DNA of 13,333 nt from an uncultured Muribaculaceae bacterium (lineage in GTDB: Bacteria > Bacteroidota > Bacteroidia > Bacteroidales > Muribaculaceae), in assembly GCA_910585285.1 (NCBI GenBank), contig CAJUDL010000068.1, positions 1 through 13,333 of the forward strand, given 5' to 3'. The notes under the pieces are model-generated. The model had not been told where the DNA came from. It ran no database searches and was given only the letters and a program-made list of their open reading frames with translations. Both the position numbers and the translations under genes were made by a program. Shown here in pieces: positions 6,076 through 12,591 of the stretch. The first letter of the stretch is position 1. Each line of letters begins with the position of its first letter.

Positions 6076-6255
6076 ATGGCACAGATAAAAATCACTCAGA
6101 TAAAGAGCCGCATCAACGCTCCGAAAGTGCAGAAACTCACTCTCGACGCTCTCGGTCTCCGCAAGATGAATCATTCCGTAATCAAGGAGGACACTCCTTC
6201 TGTGATGGGAATGGTGAAGAGGGTTCATCATTTAGTTGAAGTGACAAAACTCTAA
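6076..6255 (+). CDS. rpmD: 50S ribosomal protein L30
   Basis: L30 is a small ferredoxin-like-fold protein of the 50S subunit. Translation from ATG 6076 to TAA 6253-6255 gives 59 residues: MAQIKITQIKSRINAPK, then TLDALGLRKMNHSV and a C-terminal GMVKRVHHLVEVTKL. The spacing of KS-x-I near the start and the LGLRK(M/I)NHSV block are standard for bacterial L30, and the length equals that of E. coli (59). The gene is short, but its position between rpsE and rplO is the canonical one. Confidence 0.96.
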   Translation: MAQIKITQIKSRINAPKVQKLTLDALGLRKMNHSVIKEDTPSVMGMVKRVHHLVEVTKL

Positions 6256-6270
6256 AAACACAGAAACGCA

Positions 6271-6717
6271 ATGAAACTACATAATTTACAGCCGGCTCCC
6301 GGCAGCAACAAGGGTGACAAACGAGTAGGCCGCGGTCCCGGTTCGGGTTACGGCGGCACATCGACCCGCGGTCACAAGGGTGCAAAATCTCGTTCAGGTT
6401 ATTCTCACAAGGTAGGTTTCGAAGGTGGTCAGATGCCGCTCCAGCGTCGCGTTCCGAAGTTCGGCTTCAAGAACATCAACCGCGTTGAATACAAGGCAAT
6501 CAATCTTGACGCCCTTGAGGCTCTGGCTGCTGCCACGAACCTGACCAAGATCACGGTCGACACCCTTCGTGAGGCTGGTCTTGTTTCTAAGAAAGCTCTT
6601 GTCAAGGTGCTGGGCAACGGCGCAGTGACAAAGGCTCTCGAAGTTGAGGCCAATGCCTTCTCGAAGTCGGCAGAGGAAGCCATCACGGCTGCCGGTGGAA
6701 CCGTAATCAAAAAATAA
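6271..6717 (+). CDS. rplO: 50S ribosomal protein L15
   Basis: L15 is a core 23S rRNA-binding protein with a long, glycine-rich, extended N-terminal half. The 148-residue product shows MKLHNLQPAPGS, then KRVGRGPGSGYGGTSTRGHKG (about residues 17-37), FEGGQMPLQRRVPKFGF, and the globular C-terminal domain ending in the family-typical GGTVIKK. Length is normal (about 144-150). It precedes secY by 12 nt, the almost universal arrangement that ties ribosome synthesis to translocon synthesis. Confidence 0.98.
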   Translation: MKLHNLQPAPGSNKGDKRVGRGPGSGYGGTSTRGHKGAKSRSGYSHKVGFEGGQMPLQRRVPKFGFKNINRVEYKAINLDALEALAAATNLTKITVDTLREAGLVSKKALVKVLGNGAVTKALEVEANAFSKSAEEAITAAGGTVIKK

Positions 6718-6729
6718 CGACAATTAACA

Positions 6730-8067
6730 ATGGGATTTACTAAAACAATAAAGAATATCTGGAGCGTTGAGGATCTCCGCAAACGCATCGGCATCACGCT
6801 GCTGCTGGTGATCATCTATCGTTTCGGATGCTACGTGGTCCTGCCGGGCATCAACCCCGACGAACTGCTGGCGCTTAAGAATTTCACTGCCGACGGTCTG
6901 ATGCAGCTCCTCGATATGTTCTCGGGAGGTGCGTTCTCTCAGGCATCTATCTTCGCGCTCGGTATCATGCCTTACATTACGGCTTCGATCGTGATCCAGC
7001 TTCTTGGCATGGTGTTACCCGCGTTCCAGAAGATGCAGAGAGAGGGTGAGAGCGGAAGAATGAAGCTCAACCAATACACCCGTTACCTCACAGTGCTGAT
7101 TCTTTTGCTCCAGGGACCGGCTTACCTTATGAACCTCAAATATCAGGTTCAGGCTGCCGGAGGCCATGTGGAGATGGGCTTCTGGACCGTGGCTTTCATG
7201 ACCATCGTTCTTGCCGCCGGCTCCATGTTTATCATGTGGCTCGGAGAGCGTATCGACCAGAAGGGTGTCGGCAACGGCATCTCGTTCATCATCCTTATCG
7301 GTATCATCGCCCGTCTGCCGGAGGCTTTCATCCAGGAATTCACCGGCCGACTGATGAACTCACAGGGTGGCGGACTCGTTCTCTTCCTGGTTGAGATCAT
7401 CATCCTGCTCGCCGTAATCGCCGGAGCCGTGCTGCTTGTGCAGGGCACACGCAAGGTGCCTGTGCAGTATGCAAAACGGGTAGTGGGCAACAAACAGTAT
7501 GGCGGCGCACGCCAGTATATACCTCTGAAGGTGAATGCTGCCGGCGTTATGCCTATCATCTTTGCCCAGGCGATTATGTTTATCCCTATCACTCTGGTTG
7601 GCTTCAGCACGAATCACACAGGTTTCTTCGGCGCGCTGACCGACATGTATGGATTCTGGTATAACGCAATCTACTTCCTGATGATCGTGGCGTTCACGTA
7701 TTTCTACACCGCGATCACAGTGCGCCCGGCGCAGATGGCTGAGGACATGAAGCGCAACAACGGCTTCATCCCCGGCATCAAGCCCGGCAAACCCACAGTG
7801 GATTATCTCGACTCCATCATGTCGCGCATCACGCTTCCGGGCTCAATCTTCCTGGGCATCGTGGCAATTCTTCCCGCCATCGCCCATATCTGCGGCCTGA
7901 ACAGAAACTTCGCCTCTTTCTTCGGCGGAACTTCACTGTTGATTCTTGTAGGCGTGGTTCTTGATACCCTGCGTATCATCGAGGGGCACCTTCTGATGCG
8001 TCATTACGATGGTCTGATGAAGGATGGCCGCATCAAGGGCCGCACCACAGGCAGCGGAGCCTTTTAA
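6730..8067 (+). CDS. secY: Protein translocase subunit SecY
   Basis: SecY is the channel-forming subunit of the inner-membrane Sec translocon (SecYEG), which passes unfolded proteins driven by SecA or inserts membrane proteins from the ribosome. The 445-residue product has ten hydrophobic segments. The TM2 signature GIMPYITASIVIQLL lies near residues 78-92, and the second signature around LGERIDQKGVGNGISF near residues 169-184. The cytosolic loops that contact ribosome and SecA (GTRKVPVQYAKR and RPAQMAEDMKRNNGFIPG) are intact. Both length and ends fit full-length bacterial SecY. No adk follows; map begins 27 nt downstream. Confidence 0.98.
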   Translation: MGFTKTIKNIWSVEDLRKRIGITLLLVIIYRFGCYVVLPGINPDELLALKNFTADGLMQLLDMFSGGAFSQASIFALGIMPYITASIVIQLLGMVLPAFQKMQREGESGRMKLNQYTRYLTVLILLLQGPAYLMNLKYQVQAAGGHVEMGFWTVAFMTIVLAAGSMFIMWLGERIDQKGVGNGISFIILIGIIARLPEAFIQEFTGRLMNSQGGGLVLFLVEIIILLAVIAGAVLLVQGTRKVPVQYAKRVVGNKQYGGARQYIPLKVNAAGVMPIIFAQAIMFIPITLVGFSTNHTGFFGALTDMYGFWYNAIYFLMIVAFTYFYTAITVRPAQMAEDMKRNNGFIPGIKPGKPTVDYLDSIMSRITLPGSIFLGIVAILPAIAHICGLNRNFASFFGGTSLLILVGVVLDTLRIIEGHLLMRHYDGLMKDGRIKGRTTGSGAF

Positions 8068-8094
8068 AGAATTGTAACTCGTTGGCAAATTGAT

Positions 8095-8877
8095 ATGATT
8101 TATCTCAAGACAGCTGAGGAACTGGAAATAATGAAGGGGGCTTGCGATTTGGTGAGCCGCACACTGGGGGAATGCGCCAAATGGATAGCTCCCGGTGTGA
8201 CAACCCTGAAACTGGATACCATAGCAAGAGAGTTTATCCTCGATAACGGGGGTAAACCCTCATGCTTGGGTTATCACGGTTTTCCCGGCACGCTGTGTAT
8301 AGAGGTTAACGAGACTGTGGTGCACGGTTTCCCGTCGGCTTATACACTTCAGGAGGGCGACATTGTCGGTCTCGACTGCGTGGCGGAGCTTAACGGATAT
8401 CATGGCGACAGCTGCTATACTTTCGCCGTCGGGGAGATTCCCGAGGCGACGGCGGCTCTTCTCAAGGTCACCAAGGAGAGTCTCTATAAAGGAATAGAGG
8501 CTGCCAAGGCAGGCAAGAGGATCGGTGATATCTCCAACGCCGTGCAGATATACTGCGAGCGTCACGGCTACAGTGTGGTGCGCGAAATGTGCGGACACGG
8601 CATAGGCAAAAGCATGCATGAAGATCCGGAGGTGCCCAACTACGGACGCCGCGGCATCGGACCGCTGCTCAAGCCCGGCATGGTGATTGCAATAGAGCCG
8701 ATGATCAATCTCGGCAGCAAGAACATCGTGATCAGCAACGACGGATGGCAGTGTCGCACACGCGACCGCAAACCGTCTGCCCATTACGAGCACACAATAG
8801 CCATCCATGCCACCGAGCCCGAGATCCTGACAACTTTCAAATATATTGAAGAGGCTCTCGGAGCCGCGCAAGCGTAA
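8095..8877 (+). CDS. map: Type I methionine aminopeptidase
   Basis: This enzyme removes the initiator methionine from nascent proteins after deformylation, acting at the ribosome exit. The 260-residue product is a single pita-bread domain without an N-terminal zinc-finger extension (type Ia). All expected dinuclear-metal ligands are visible: D94 and D105 (GLDCVAELNGYHGDSCY), H168 (CGHGIGKSMHE), E201 (AIEPM) and E232 (YEHTIAI). H77 (VHGFP) and H175 match the catalytic histidines. The start at 8095 aligns with the family start; the upstream is AT-rich with no SD. Placement between secY and infA is as in Firmicutes and other Bacteroidota. Confidence 0.97.
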   Translation: MIYLKTAEELEIMKGACDLVSRTLGECAKWIAPGVTTLKLDTIAREFILDNGGKPSCLGYHGFPGTLCIEVNETVVHGFPSAYTLQEGDIVGLDCVAELNGYHGDSCYTFAVGEIPEATAALLKVTKESLYKGIEAAKAGKRIGDISNAVQIYCERHGYSVVREMCGHGIGKSMHEDPEVPNYGRRGIGPLLKPGMVIAIEPMINLGSKNIVISNDGWQCRTRDRKPSAHYEHTIAIHATEPEILTTFKYIEEALGAAQA

Positions 8878-8904
8878 GATAAATCAATCAAACCTATAAT
8901 CAAT

Positions 8905-9123
8905 ATGGCAAAACAAGCTGCAATCGAACAAGATGGTGTGATCCTCGAGGCATTGTCGAACGCAATGTTCAAGGTAGAGCTTGAGAACGGGCATGAAATC
9001 ACTGCCCATATCTCCGGCAAGATGAGGATGCACTATATAAAGATACTTCCCGGCGACAAGGTGAAAGTGGAGATGTCTCCCTACGACCTGAGCAAAGGAA
9101 GAATTTCATTCAGATACAAATAA
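8905..9123 (+). CDS. infA: Translation initiation factor IF-1
   Basis: IF-1 is a small OB-fold protein that occupies the 30S A site during initiation and helps IF-2 and IF-3. The 72-residue product has exactly the typical length. Characteristic blocks are MAKQAAIEQDGVILEALSNA at the start, FKVELENGHEITAHISGKMR (about residues 22-41), IKILPGDKVKVEMSPYDLSKGRI and the terminal FRYK. It follows map by 27 nt and precedes rpmJ by 34 nt. Confidence 0.98.
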   Translation: MAKQAAIEQDGVILEALSNAMFKVELENGHEITAHISGKMRMHYIKILPGDKVKVEMSPYDLSKGRISFRYK

Positions 9124-9157
9124 CCCGGAACCTTTCAGCTAAAAACAGAGAATAGAT

Positions 9158-9274
9158 ATGAAAGTCAGAGCATCAGTAAAGAAGCGCAGCGCCGACAGCA
9201 AGATCGTGCGTCGCAAAGGTCGTCTTTACGTTATCAACAAAAAGAATCCGAAATTTAAAACTCGTCAAGGATAA
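9158..9274 (+). CDS. rpmJ: 50S ribosomal protein L36, cysteine-free form
   Basis: L36 is the smallest 50S protein. Translation from ATG 9158 to TAA 9272-9274 gives 38 residues: MKVRASVKKRSADSK, then IVRRKGRLYVINKKN and PKFKTRQG. Classic L36 is a zinc ribbon with ligands at C11, C14, C27 and a histidine near 32-33. Here the matching positions hold S11, S14, N27 and F33, so the zinc site is wholly absent. The overall length, the start MKVRAS and the end TRQG leave no doubt about identity. It is probably the last gene of the spc-type transcript, before a 147-nt gap with a new promoter. Confidence 0.97.
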   Translation: MKVRASVKKRSADSKIVRRKGRLYVINKKNPKFKTRQG

Positions 9275-9347
9275 TACGCCGACAAGCTGAAAACCATCCC
9301 AGAAATCGTGCAAAACGGTGTAAAAGGGTGAAAAATCAGCCTGTCAC

Positions 9348-9380
9348 GTCAAAATTATGCTATAAAATTTTAATTTTGGC
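9348..9380 (+). promoter_or_regulatory. AT-rich inverted repeat upstream of the rpsM promoter
   Basis: Positions 9348-9357 pair with 9371-9380 over 10 positions (one G-T wobble) around a 13-nt AT-rich loop. It overlaps the place where a -33 element would lie, about 12-45 nt upstream of the -7 box. It is not followed by a T run, so it is a poor intrinsic terminator. It could be a DNA operator, a processed 3' end of the rpmJ transcript, or chance in AT-rich sequence. The rest of the 9275-9421 gap shows no gene. Confidence 0.3.
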
Positions 9381-9391
9381 GTTATGATTAT

Positions 9392-9399
9392 TAACTTTG
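9392..9399 (+). promoter_or_regulatory. Bacteroidota-type promoter -7 box for the rpsM (alpha) operon
   Basis: TAACTTTG fits the TAnnTTTG consensus exactly. A TTTG occurs at 9375-9378, but its spacing is shorter than the usual 19-21 nt, so the -33 element is uncertain. The predicted transcript starts near 9404-9407, leaving a leader of only about 15-18 nt before rpsM. That is too short to hold a regulatory RNA of the kind that precedes rpsM in E. coli. Confidence 0.75.
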
Positions 9400-9421
9400 C
9401 ACAAAATTTGTATAATACCAT

Positions 9422-9802
9422 ATGGCAGTAAGAATCGTCGGCGTTGATTTGCCGCAGAATAAAAGAGGCGAAATCGCCTTGACTTACATCTTCGGCATCG
9501 GCCGAAGCGCAGCCAACACTATCCTCAGCAAGGCAGGTGTAGACCGCGACATAAAGGTTAAAGACTGGACCGACGCGCAGGCAGCAGCCGTGCGTGAGGT
9601 TATCCAGCATGACTACAAGGTGGAGGGTGACCTTCGCACTGAAATCCAGTTGAACATCAAGCGACTGATGGATATCGGCTGCTATCGCGGCATCCGTCAC
9701 CGTATCGGTCTTCCCGTGCGCGGTCAGAGCACAAAGAACAACGCCCGCACACGCAAGGGACGCAAGAAAACAGTCGCTAACAAGAAGAAAGCTACTAAGT
9801 AA
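9422..9802 (+). CDS. rpsM: 30S ribosomal protein S13
   Basis: S13 lies in the 30S head, contacts the P-site tRNA and forms bridges B1a/B1b with the 50S subunit. The 126-residue product has MAVRIVGVDLP at the start, the helix-hairpin-helix-like YIFGIGRSAANTIL (about residues 22-35), and the signature GIRHRIGLPVRGQ followed by NARTRKG and a lysine-rich tail that reaches the P site. Length is normal. It is the first gene behind the promoter at 9392-9399. rpsK follows after 15 nt. Confidence 0.98.
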   Translation: MAVRIVGVDLPQNKRGEIALTYIFGIGRSAANTILSKAGVDRDIKVKDWTDAQAAAVREVIQHDYKVEGDLRTEIQLNIKRLMDIGCYRGIRHRIGLPVRGQSTKNNARTRKGRKKTVANKKKATK

Positions 9803-9817
9803 TAAATAATTAAAGTA

Positions 9818-10207
9818 ATGGCAAAAAAGACAGTCGCAGCTAAAAAGAGGAATGTCAAGGTAGATGGCCAAGGTCAGCTCCACGTGCATAGCTCTTTCAA
9901 CAACATCATTGTGTGTCTGGCCAACAGCGAGGGTCAGGTGATTTCCTGGTCTTCAGCGGGCAAGATGGGCTTCAGAGGCTCCAAGAAGAACACACCTTAT
10001 GCAGCTCAGATGGCAGCACAGGATTGCGCCAAGGTCGCATATGACCTGGGTCTGCGCAAGGTGAAAGCATACGTGAAAGGTCCGGGCAACGGTCGTGAGT
10101 CCGCAATCCGCACGGTTCACGGTGCTGGAATCGAAGTGACAGAGATCGTAGACGTTACTCCGCTTCCCCACAACGGATGCCGTCCTCCCAAAAGGAGAAG
10201 AGTCTGA
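9818..10207 (+). CDS. rpsK: 30S ribosomal protein S11
   Basis: S11 is part of the 30S platform near the E site and the SD helix. The 129-residue product has a basic N-terminal extension (MAKKTVAAKKRNVKVDG) and the core with HVHSSFNNIIVCLAN, SAGKMGFRGSKKNTPYAAQ and VKGPGNGRESAIR. It ends in the invariant PLPHNGCRPPKRRRV. Length equals that of E. coli (129). A 162-nt gap, far larger than its neighbours, separates it from rpsD and holds a strongly folded element. Confidence 0.98.
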   Translation: MAKKTVAAKKRNVKVDGQGQLHVHSSFNNIIVCLANSEGQVISWSSAGKMGFRGSKKNTPYAAQMAAQDCAKVAYDLGLRKVKAYVKGPGNGRESAIRTVHGAGIEVTEIVDVTPLPHNGCRPPKRRRV

Positions 10208-10252
10208 TCCGTAGATAATAATCGCGATAATAAGCATTATAATCCAACTGAG

Positions 10253-10348
10253 TCCGCAAGCCTGATCCTGAATGCGAATAGACCGTCTTTTCGACACTTC
10301 CTTTCGACGGTCGCGGCTGCGCTAAGGGATCCGGGGCTCAAGGGCCGC
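10253..10348 (+). promoter_or_regulatory. Structured RNA element before rpsD (candidate S4-responsive leader)
   Basis: The sequence folds into one long irregular hairpin. AGCC 10259-10262 pairs with GGCT 10335-10338. GATCCT 10264-10269 pairs with GGGATC 10326-10331, including one G-T. GCG 10274-10276 pairs with CGC 10320-10322. GACCGTC 10281-10287 pairs with GACGGTC 10306-10312 around an 18-nt loop. A weak outer TCC/GGG (10253-10255 with 10342-10344) may extend it. GCGGC 10313-10317 can also pair with GCCGC 10344-10348, crossing the first two helices, so a pseudoknot is possible. It ends 21 nt before rpsD. No T run follows, so control would be at translation. S4 as ligand is inferred from the E. 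coli and Firmicutes precedents. Confidence 0.6.
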
Positions 10349-10369
10349 TTTAATTAAAGAAAAAACAAA

Positions 10370-10975
10370 ATGGCAAGATACACAGGTCCAAAAACCAAGA
10401 TCGCACGTAAGTTTGGCGAGCCCATCTACGGCGATGACAAAGTTCTGGCTAAGAAAAATTATCCGCCGGGACAGCATGGCGCCAATCGCCGCCGCAAGAC
10501 CTCAGAGTATGGTCTTCAGCTCCGCGAGAAGCAAAAAGCTAAATATACTTATGGCGTGTTAGAGCGTCAGTTCCGCAATCTCTTCGAGAAAGCTGCCCGC
10601 ACCAAGGGCATCACCGGTGAGGTGCTTCTCCAGCTTCTGGAAAGCCGCCTCGATAATGTGGTGTATCGTCTGGGTATTGCTCCCAGCCGCCCTGCTGCAC
10701 GTCAGCTCGTGCTTCACAAGCACATCACAGTAAACGGCAAACCGGTCAATATCCCCTCCTATAAGGTTCTCCCGGGAGATGTAGTGGCTGTGCGCGAGAA
10801 ATCAAAATCGCTTGAGGTTATCGCCGATGCGCTTTCTGGTTTCAATCACAGCAAATATCCTTGGCTCGAATGGGATGAGAGCGCGAAGGGCGGCAAGTTC
10901 CTTCACCTTCCCCAGCGTGAGGACATTCCCGAGACTATCAAGGAGCAGTTGATCGTCGAGTTATATTCTAAATAA
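10370..10975 (+). CDS. rpsD: 30S ribosomal protein S4
   Basis: S4 nucleates 30S assembly by binding a five-way junction in the 16S 5' domain. It flanks the mRNA entry channel and in E. coli represses the alpha operon through a pseudoknot leader. The 201-residue product begins MARYTGPKTKIARKFGEPI and has the N-terminal S4 domain with YGVLERQFRNLFEKA. The RNA-binding S4 fold (about residues 90-155) contains LESRLDNVVYRLGIAPSRPAARQLV and HITVNGKPVNIPSYKV. No cysteine is present, so the N-terminal zinc site of some bacterial S4 proteins is absent. It has an A-rich, SD-free start just after a structured RNA element. rpoA follows after 16 nt. Confidence 0.98.
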   Translation: MARYTGPKTKIARKFGEPIYGDDKVLAKKNYPPGQHGANRRRKTSEYGLQLREKQKAKYTYGVLERQFRNLFEKAARTKGITGEVLLQLLESRLDNVVYRLGIAPSRPAARQLVLHKHITVNGKPVNIPSYKVLPGDVVAVREKSKSLEVIADALSGFNHSKYPWLEWDESAKGGKFLHLPQREDIPETIKEQLIVELYSK

Positions 10976-10991
10976 TAAACATTAAATACCC

Positions 10992-11990
10992 ATGCCAATT
11001 TTAGCATTTCAAAAACCCGATAAGGTGGTTATGCTTGAATCGAGCAACTCCTTCGGAAAATTTGAATTCCGTCCGCTCGAGCCGGGATATGGACAGACTA
11101 TCGGCAACGCCCTGCGTCGCATTCTTCTTTCGTCGCTTGGCGGTTTCGCCATCTGCTCAATCCGCATCGATGGAGTAGCTCACGAGCTCGACACGATTCC
11201 GGGAGTAAAGGAAGATGTGACAAACATCATTCTTAACCTCAAGCAGATTCGTTTCAAGCAGATCACTGAAGATCACGAAACCGAGAAAGCATCGGTGACC
11301 GTGTCGGGAACGGATGTGTTCACTGCAGGCGACTTGGGTAAGGTTCTTTCCGGATTCGAGGTGCTCAATCCCGAGCTGGTAATTTGCCACCTCGACTCTG
11401 CGGCAAGCTTCAAGATGGATTTCACCATCAATAAAGGTCGTGGTTGGGTGCCAGCCGATGAAAACCGTGAGCTTCTCTCTGGCAGCGAACTCAATGAGAT
11501 CGCCATCGACTCCATCTACACCCCGATCAAGAATGTGAAATACTCGGTGGAAAACTACCGCGTGGAGCAGAAGACCGACTATGAGAAGCTGGTGATGGAA
11601 GTCACCACCGACGGCTCTATCATGCCGAAAGAGGCATTGAAAGAGGCAGCAAAGATTCTGATTCAGCATTTCATGATGTTCAGCGACGAGAAAATCACTC
11701 TCGAAGCTCCGCAGGAGGATGCTCCCGAGGAATTCGATGAGGAAGTGCTTCACATGCGTCAGCTCCTCAAGAGCAAACTTGTGGACATGGATCTTTCGGT
11801 GCGTGCCCTCAACTGCCTGAAGAGCGCGGAAGTGGAGACACTCGGCGAACTCGTAGGCTTCAACAAGACTGATCTTCTCAAATTCCGCAACTTCGGAAAG
11901 AAATCGCTCAGCGAACTCGACGAGCTTCTTGACAAGCTTCACCTTTCCTTTGGAATGGATATTTCGAAATACAAATTAGATAAAGACTAA
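10992..11990 (+). CDS. rpoA: DNA-directed RNA polymerase subunit alpha
   Basis: The alpha subunit dimerises to nucleate RNA polymerase assembly and contacts promoter DNA and activators. The 332-residue product has the N-terminal dimerisation domain (about residues 1-235), with FEFRPLEPGYGQTIGNALRR and LLSSLGG. A linker rich in acidic residues follows (EAPQEDAPEEFDEE). The C-terminal domain (about residues 262-325) has VRALNCLKSAEVETLGEL and FRNFGKKSLSELDELL. R271 corresponds to the UP-element-contacting arginine of E. coli (R265). Length is normal for Bacteroidota. It lies between rpsD and rplQ, 6 nt before the latter. Confidence 0.98.
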   Translation: MPILAFQKPDKVVMLESSNSFGKFEFRPLEPGYGQTIGNALRRILLSSLGGFAICSIRIDGVAHELDTIPGVKEDVTNIILNLKQIRFKQITEDHETEKASVTVSGTDVFTAGDLGKVLSGFEVLNPELVICHLDSAASFKMDFTINKGRGWVPADENRELLSGSELNEIAIDSIYTPIKNVKYSVENYRVEQKTDYEKLVMEVTTDGSIMPKEALKEAAKILIQHFMMFSDEKITLEAPQEDAPEEFDEEVLHMRQLLKSKLVDMDLSVRALNCLKSAEVETLGELVGFNKTDLLKFRNFGKKSLSELDELLDKLHLSFGMDISKYKLDKD

Positions 11991-11996
11991 TTCCCC

Positions 11997-12521
11997 ATGA
12001 GACATAATAAAAAATTCAACCACCTCAGTCGCAAGAAAGGACACCGCGAGGCCCTTCTTTCTAACCTTGCGATCGCTCTTATCCAGCATAAGAGAATCTT
12101 CACGACTGTGGCTAAGGCAAAGGCTCTCCGCATGTATGCCGAGCCTCTGATCACACGGTCGAAGAAAGACGATATGGCAAATCGCCGTCTCGTGTTCAGC
12201 TATCTTCAGAACAAAGAGGCCGTGAAGGAGCTCTTCGGAGTTATCGCAGAGAAAGTGGCTGACCGTCCCGGCGGTTACCTCCGCATCCTCAAGACCGGTC
12301 ACCGTCTTGGTGACAACGCAGAGATGTGCATGATCGAGCTCGTTGACTTCAACGAGAACATGCTCGAGGCTGCTGCTCCCAAGAAAGCCAAGACTACACG
12401 CCGCTCTCGCTCTAAGAAAGCCGCAGCTCCCGTAGCTGAAGCTCCCAAAGCAGAGGAAGCTCCCAAAGCTGAAGAGCCCAAGGCAGAGGCTCCTGCAGCT
12501 GAGGAACCCAAAGCAGAGTAA
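11997..12521 (+). CDS. rplQ: 50S ribosomal protein L17 with charged C-terminal extension
   Basis: L17 binds 23S rRNA near the exit-tunnel rim. The conserved core (about residues 1-120) starts MRHNKKFNHLSRKKGHREAL, contains FTTVAKAKALRMYAEPLIT, and ends with GDNAEMCMIELVDF. The usual length is about 115-130, but this protein has 174 residues. Residues 129-141 form a basic stretch (KKAKTTRRSRSKK), and 142-174 form an Ala/Pro/Lys/Glu repeat (units like APKAEE). The tail is probably disordered; similar low-complexity tails occur on L17 in Bacteroidota, and their role is unknown. It is the last gene of the alpha-type operon, with a terminator 18 nt after the stop. Confidence 0.97.
   Translation: MRHNKKFNHLSRKKGHREALLSNLAIALIQHKRIFTTVAKAKALRMYAEPLITRSKKDDMANRRLVFSYLQNKEAVKELFGVIAEKVADRPGGYLRILKTGHRLGDNAEMCMIELVDFNENMLEAAAPKKAKTTRRSRSKKAAAPVAEAPKAEEAPKAEEPKAEAPAAEEPKAE
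12438..12518 (+). repeat. Degenerate in-frame repeat coding the L17 acidic tail
   Basis: Imperfect units of about 15-18 nt (variants of GCTCCCAAAGCAGAGGAA) recur in frame and encode EAPKAEE-like blocks. The copies have diverged at synonymous positions, which suggests an older, selected low-complexity tail, not a recent slippage product. Confidence 0.7.
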
Positions 12522-12539
12522 TCTTAAAACAGATATTCG

Positions 12540-12577
12540 AAAAAGGGGTGATTGCATACACGCAGTCACCCCTTTTT
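12540..12577 (+). terminator. Intrinsic terminator after rplQ
   Basis: AAAAAGGGGTGA (12540-12551) pairs with TCACCCCTTTTT (12566-12577) to give a perfect 12-bp stem around a 14-nt loop, with the T5 tract closing the helix. It ends the alpha-type operon. The following gene begins only 14 nt later. Confidence 0.93.
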
Positions 12578-12591
12578 ACGTTTATCATAAT

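Noticed and set aside
8260..8871. 203-codon open frame on the minus strand
   Set aside because: It lies wholly opposite map, whose full catalytic residue set is intact on the + strand. It has no family features of its own.
10348..10359. Perfect 12-nt palindrome CTTTAATTAAAG before rpsD
   Set aside because: A palindrome with no loop in an AT-rich leader is easily a chance occurrence and cannot form an RNA hairpin by itself. It was not claimed as an operator.
11157..11942. 261-codon open frame on the minus strand
   Set aside because: It lies wholly opposite rpoA, has low-complexity Leu/His-rich composition and no independent start signal. It is a shadow of the rpoA codon pattern.
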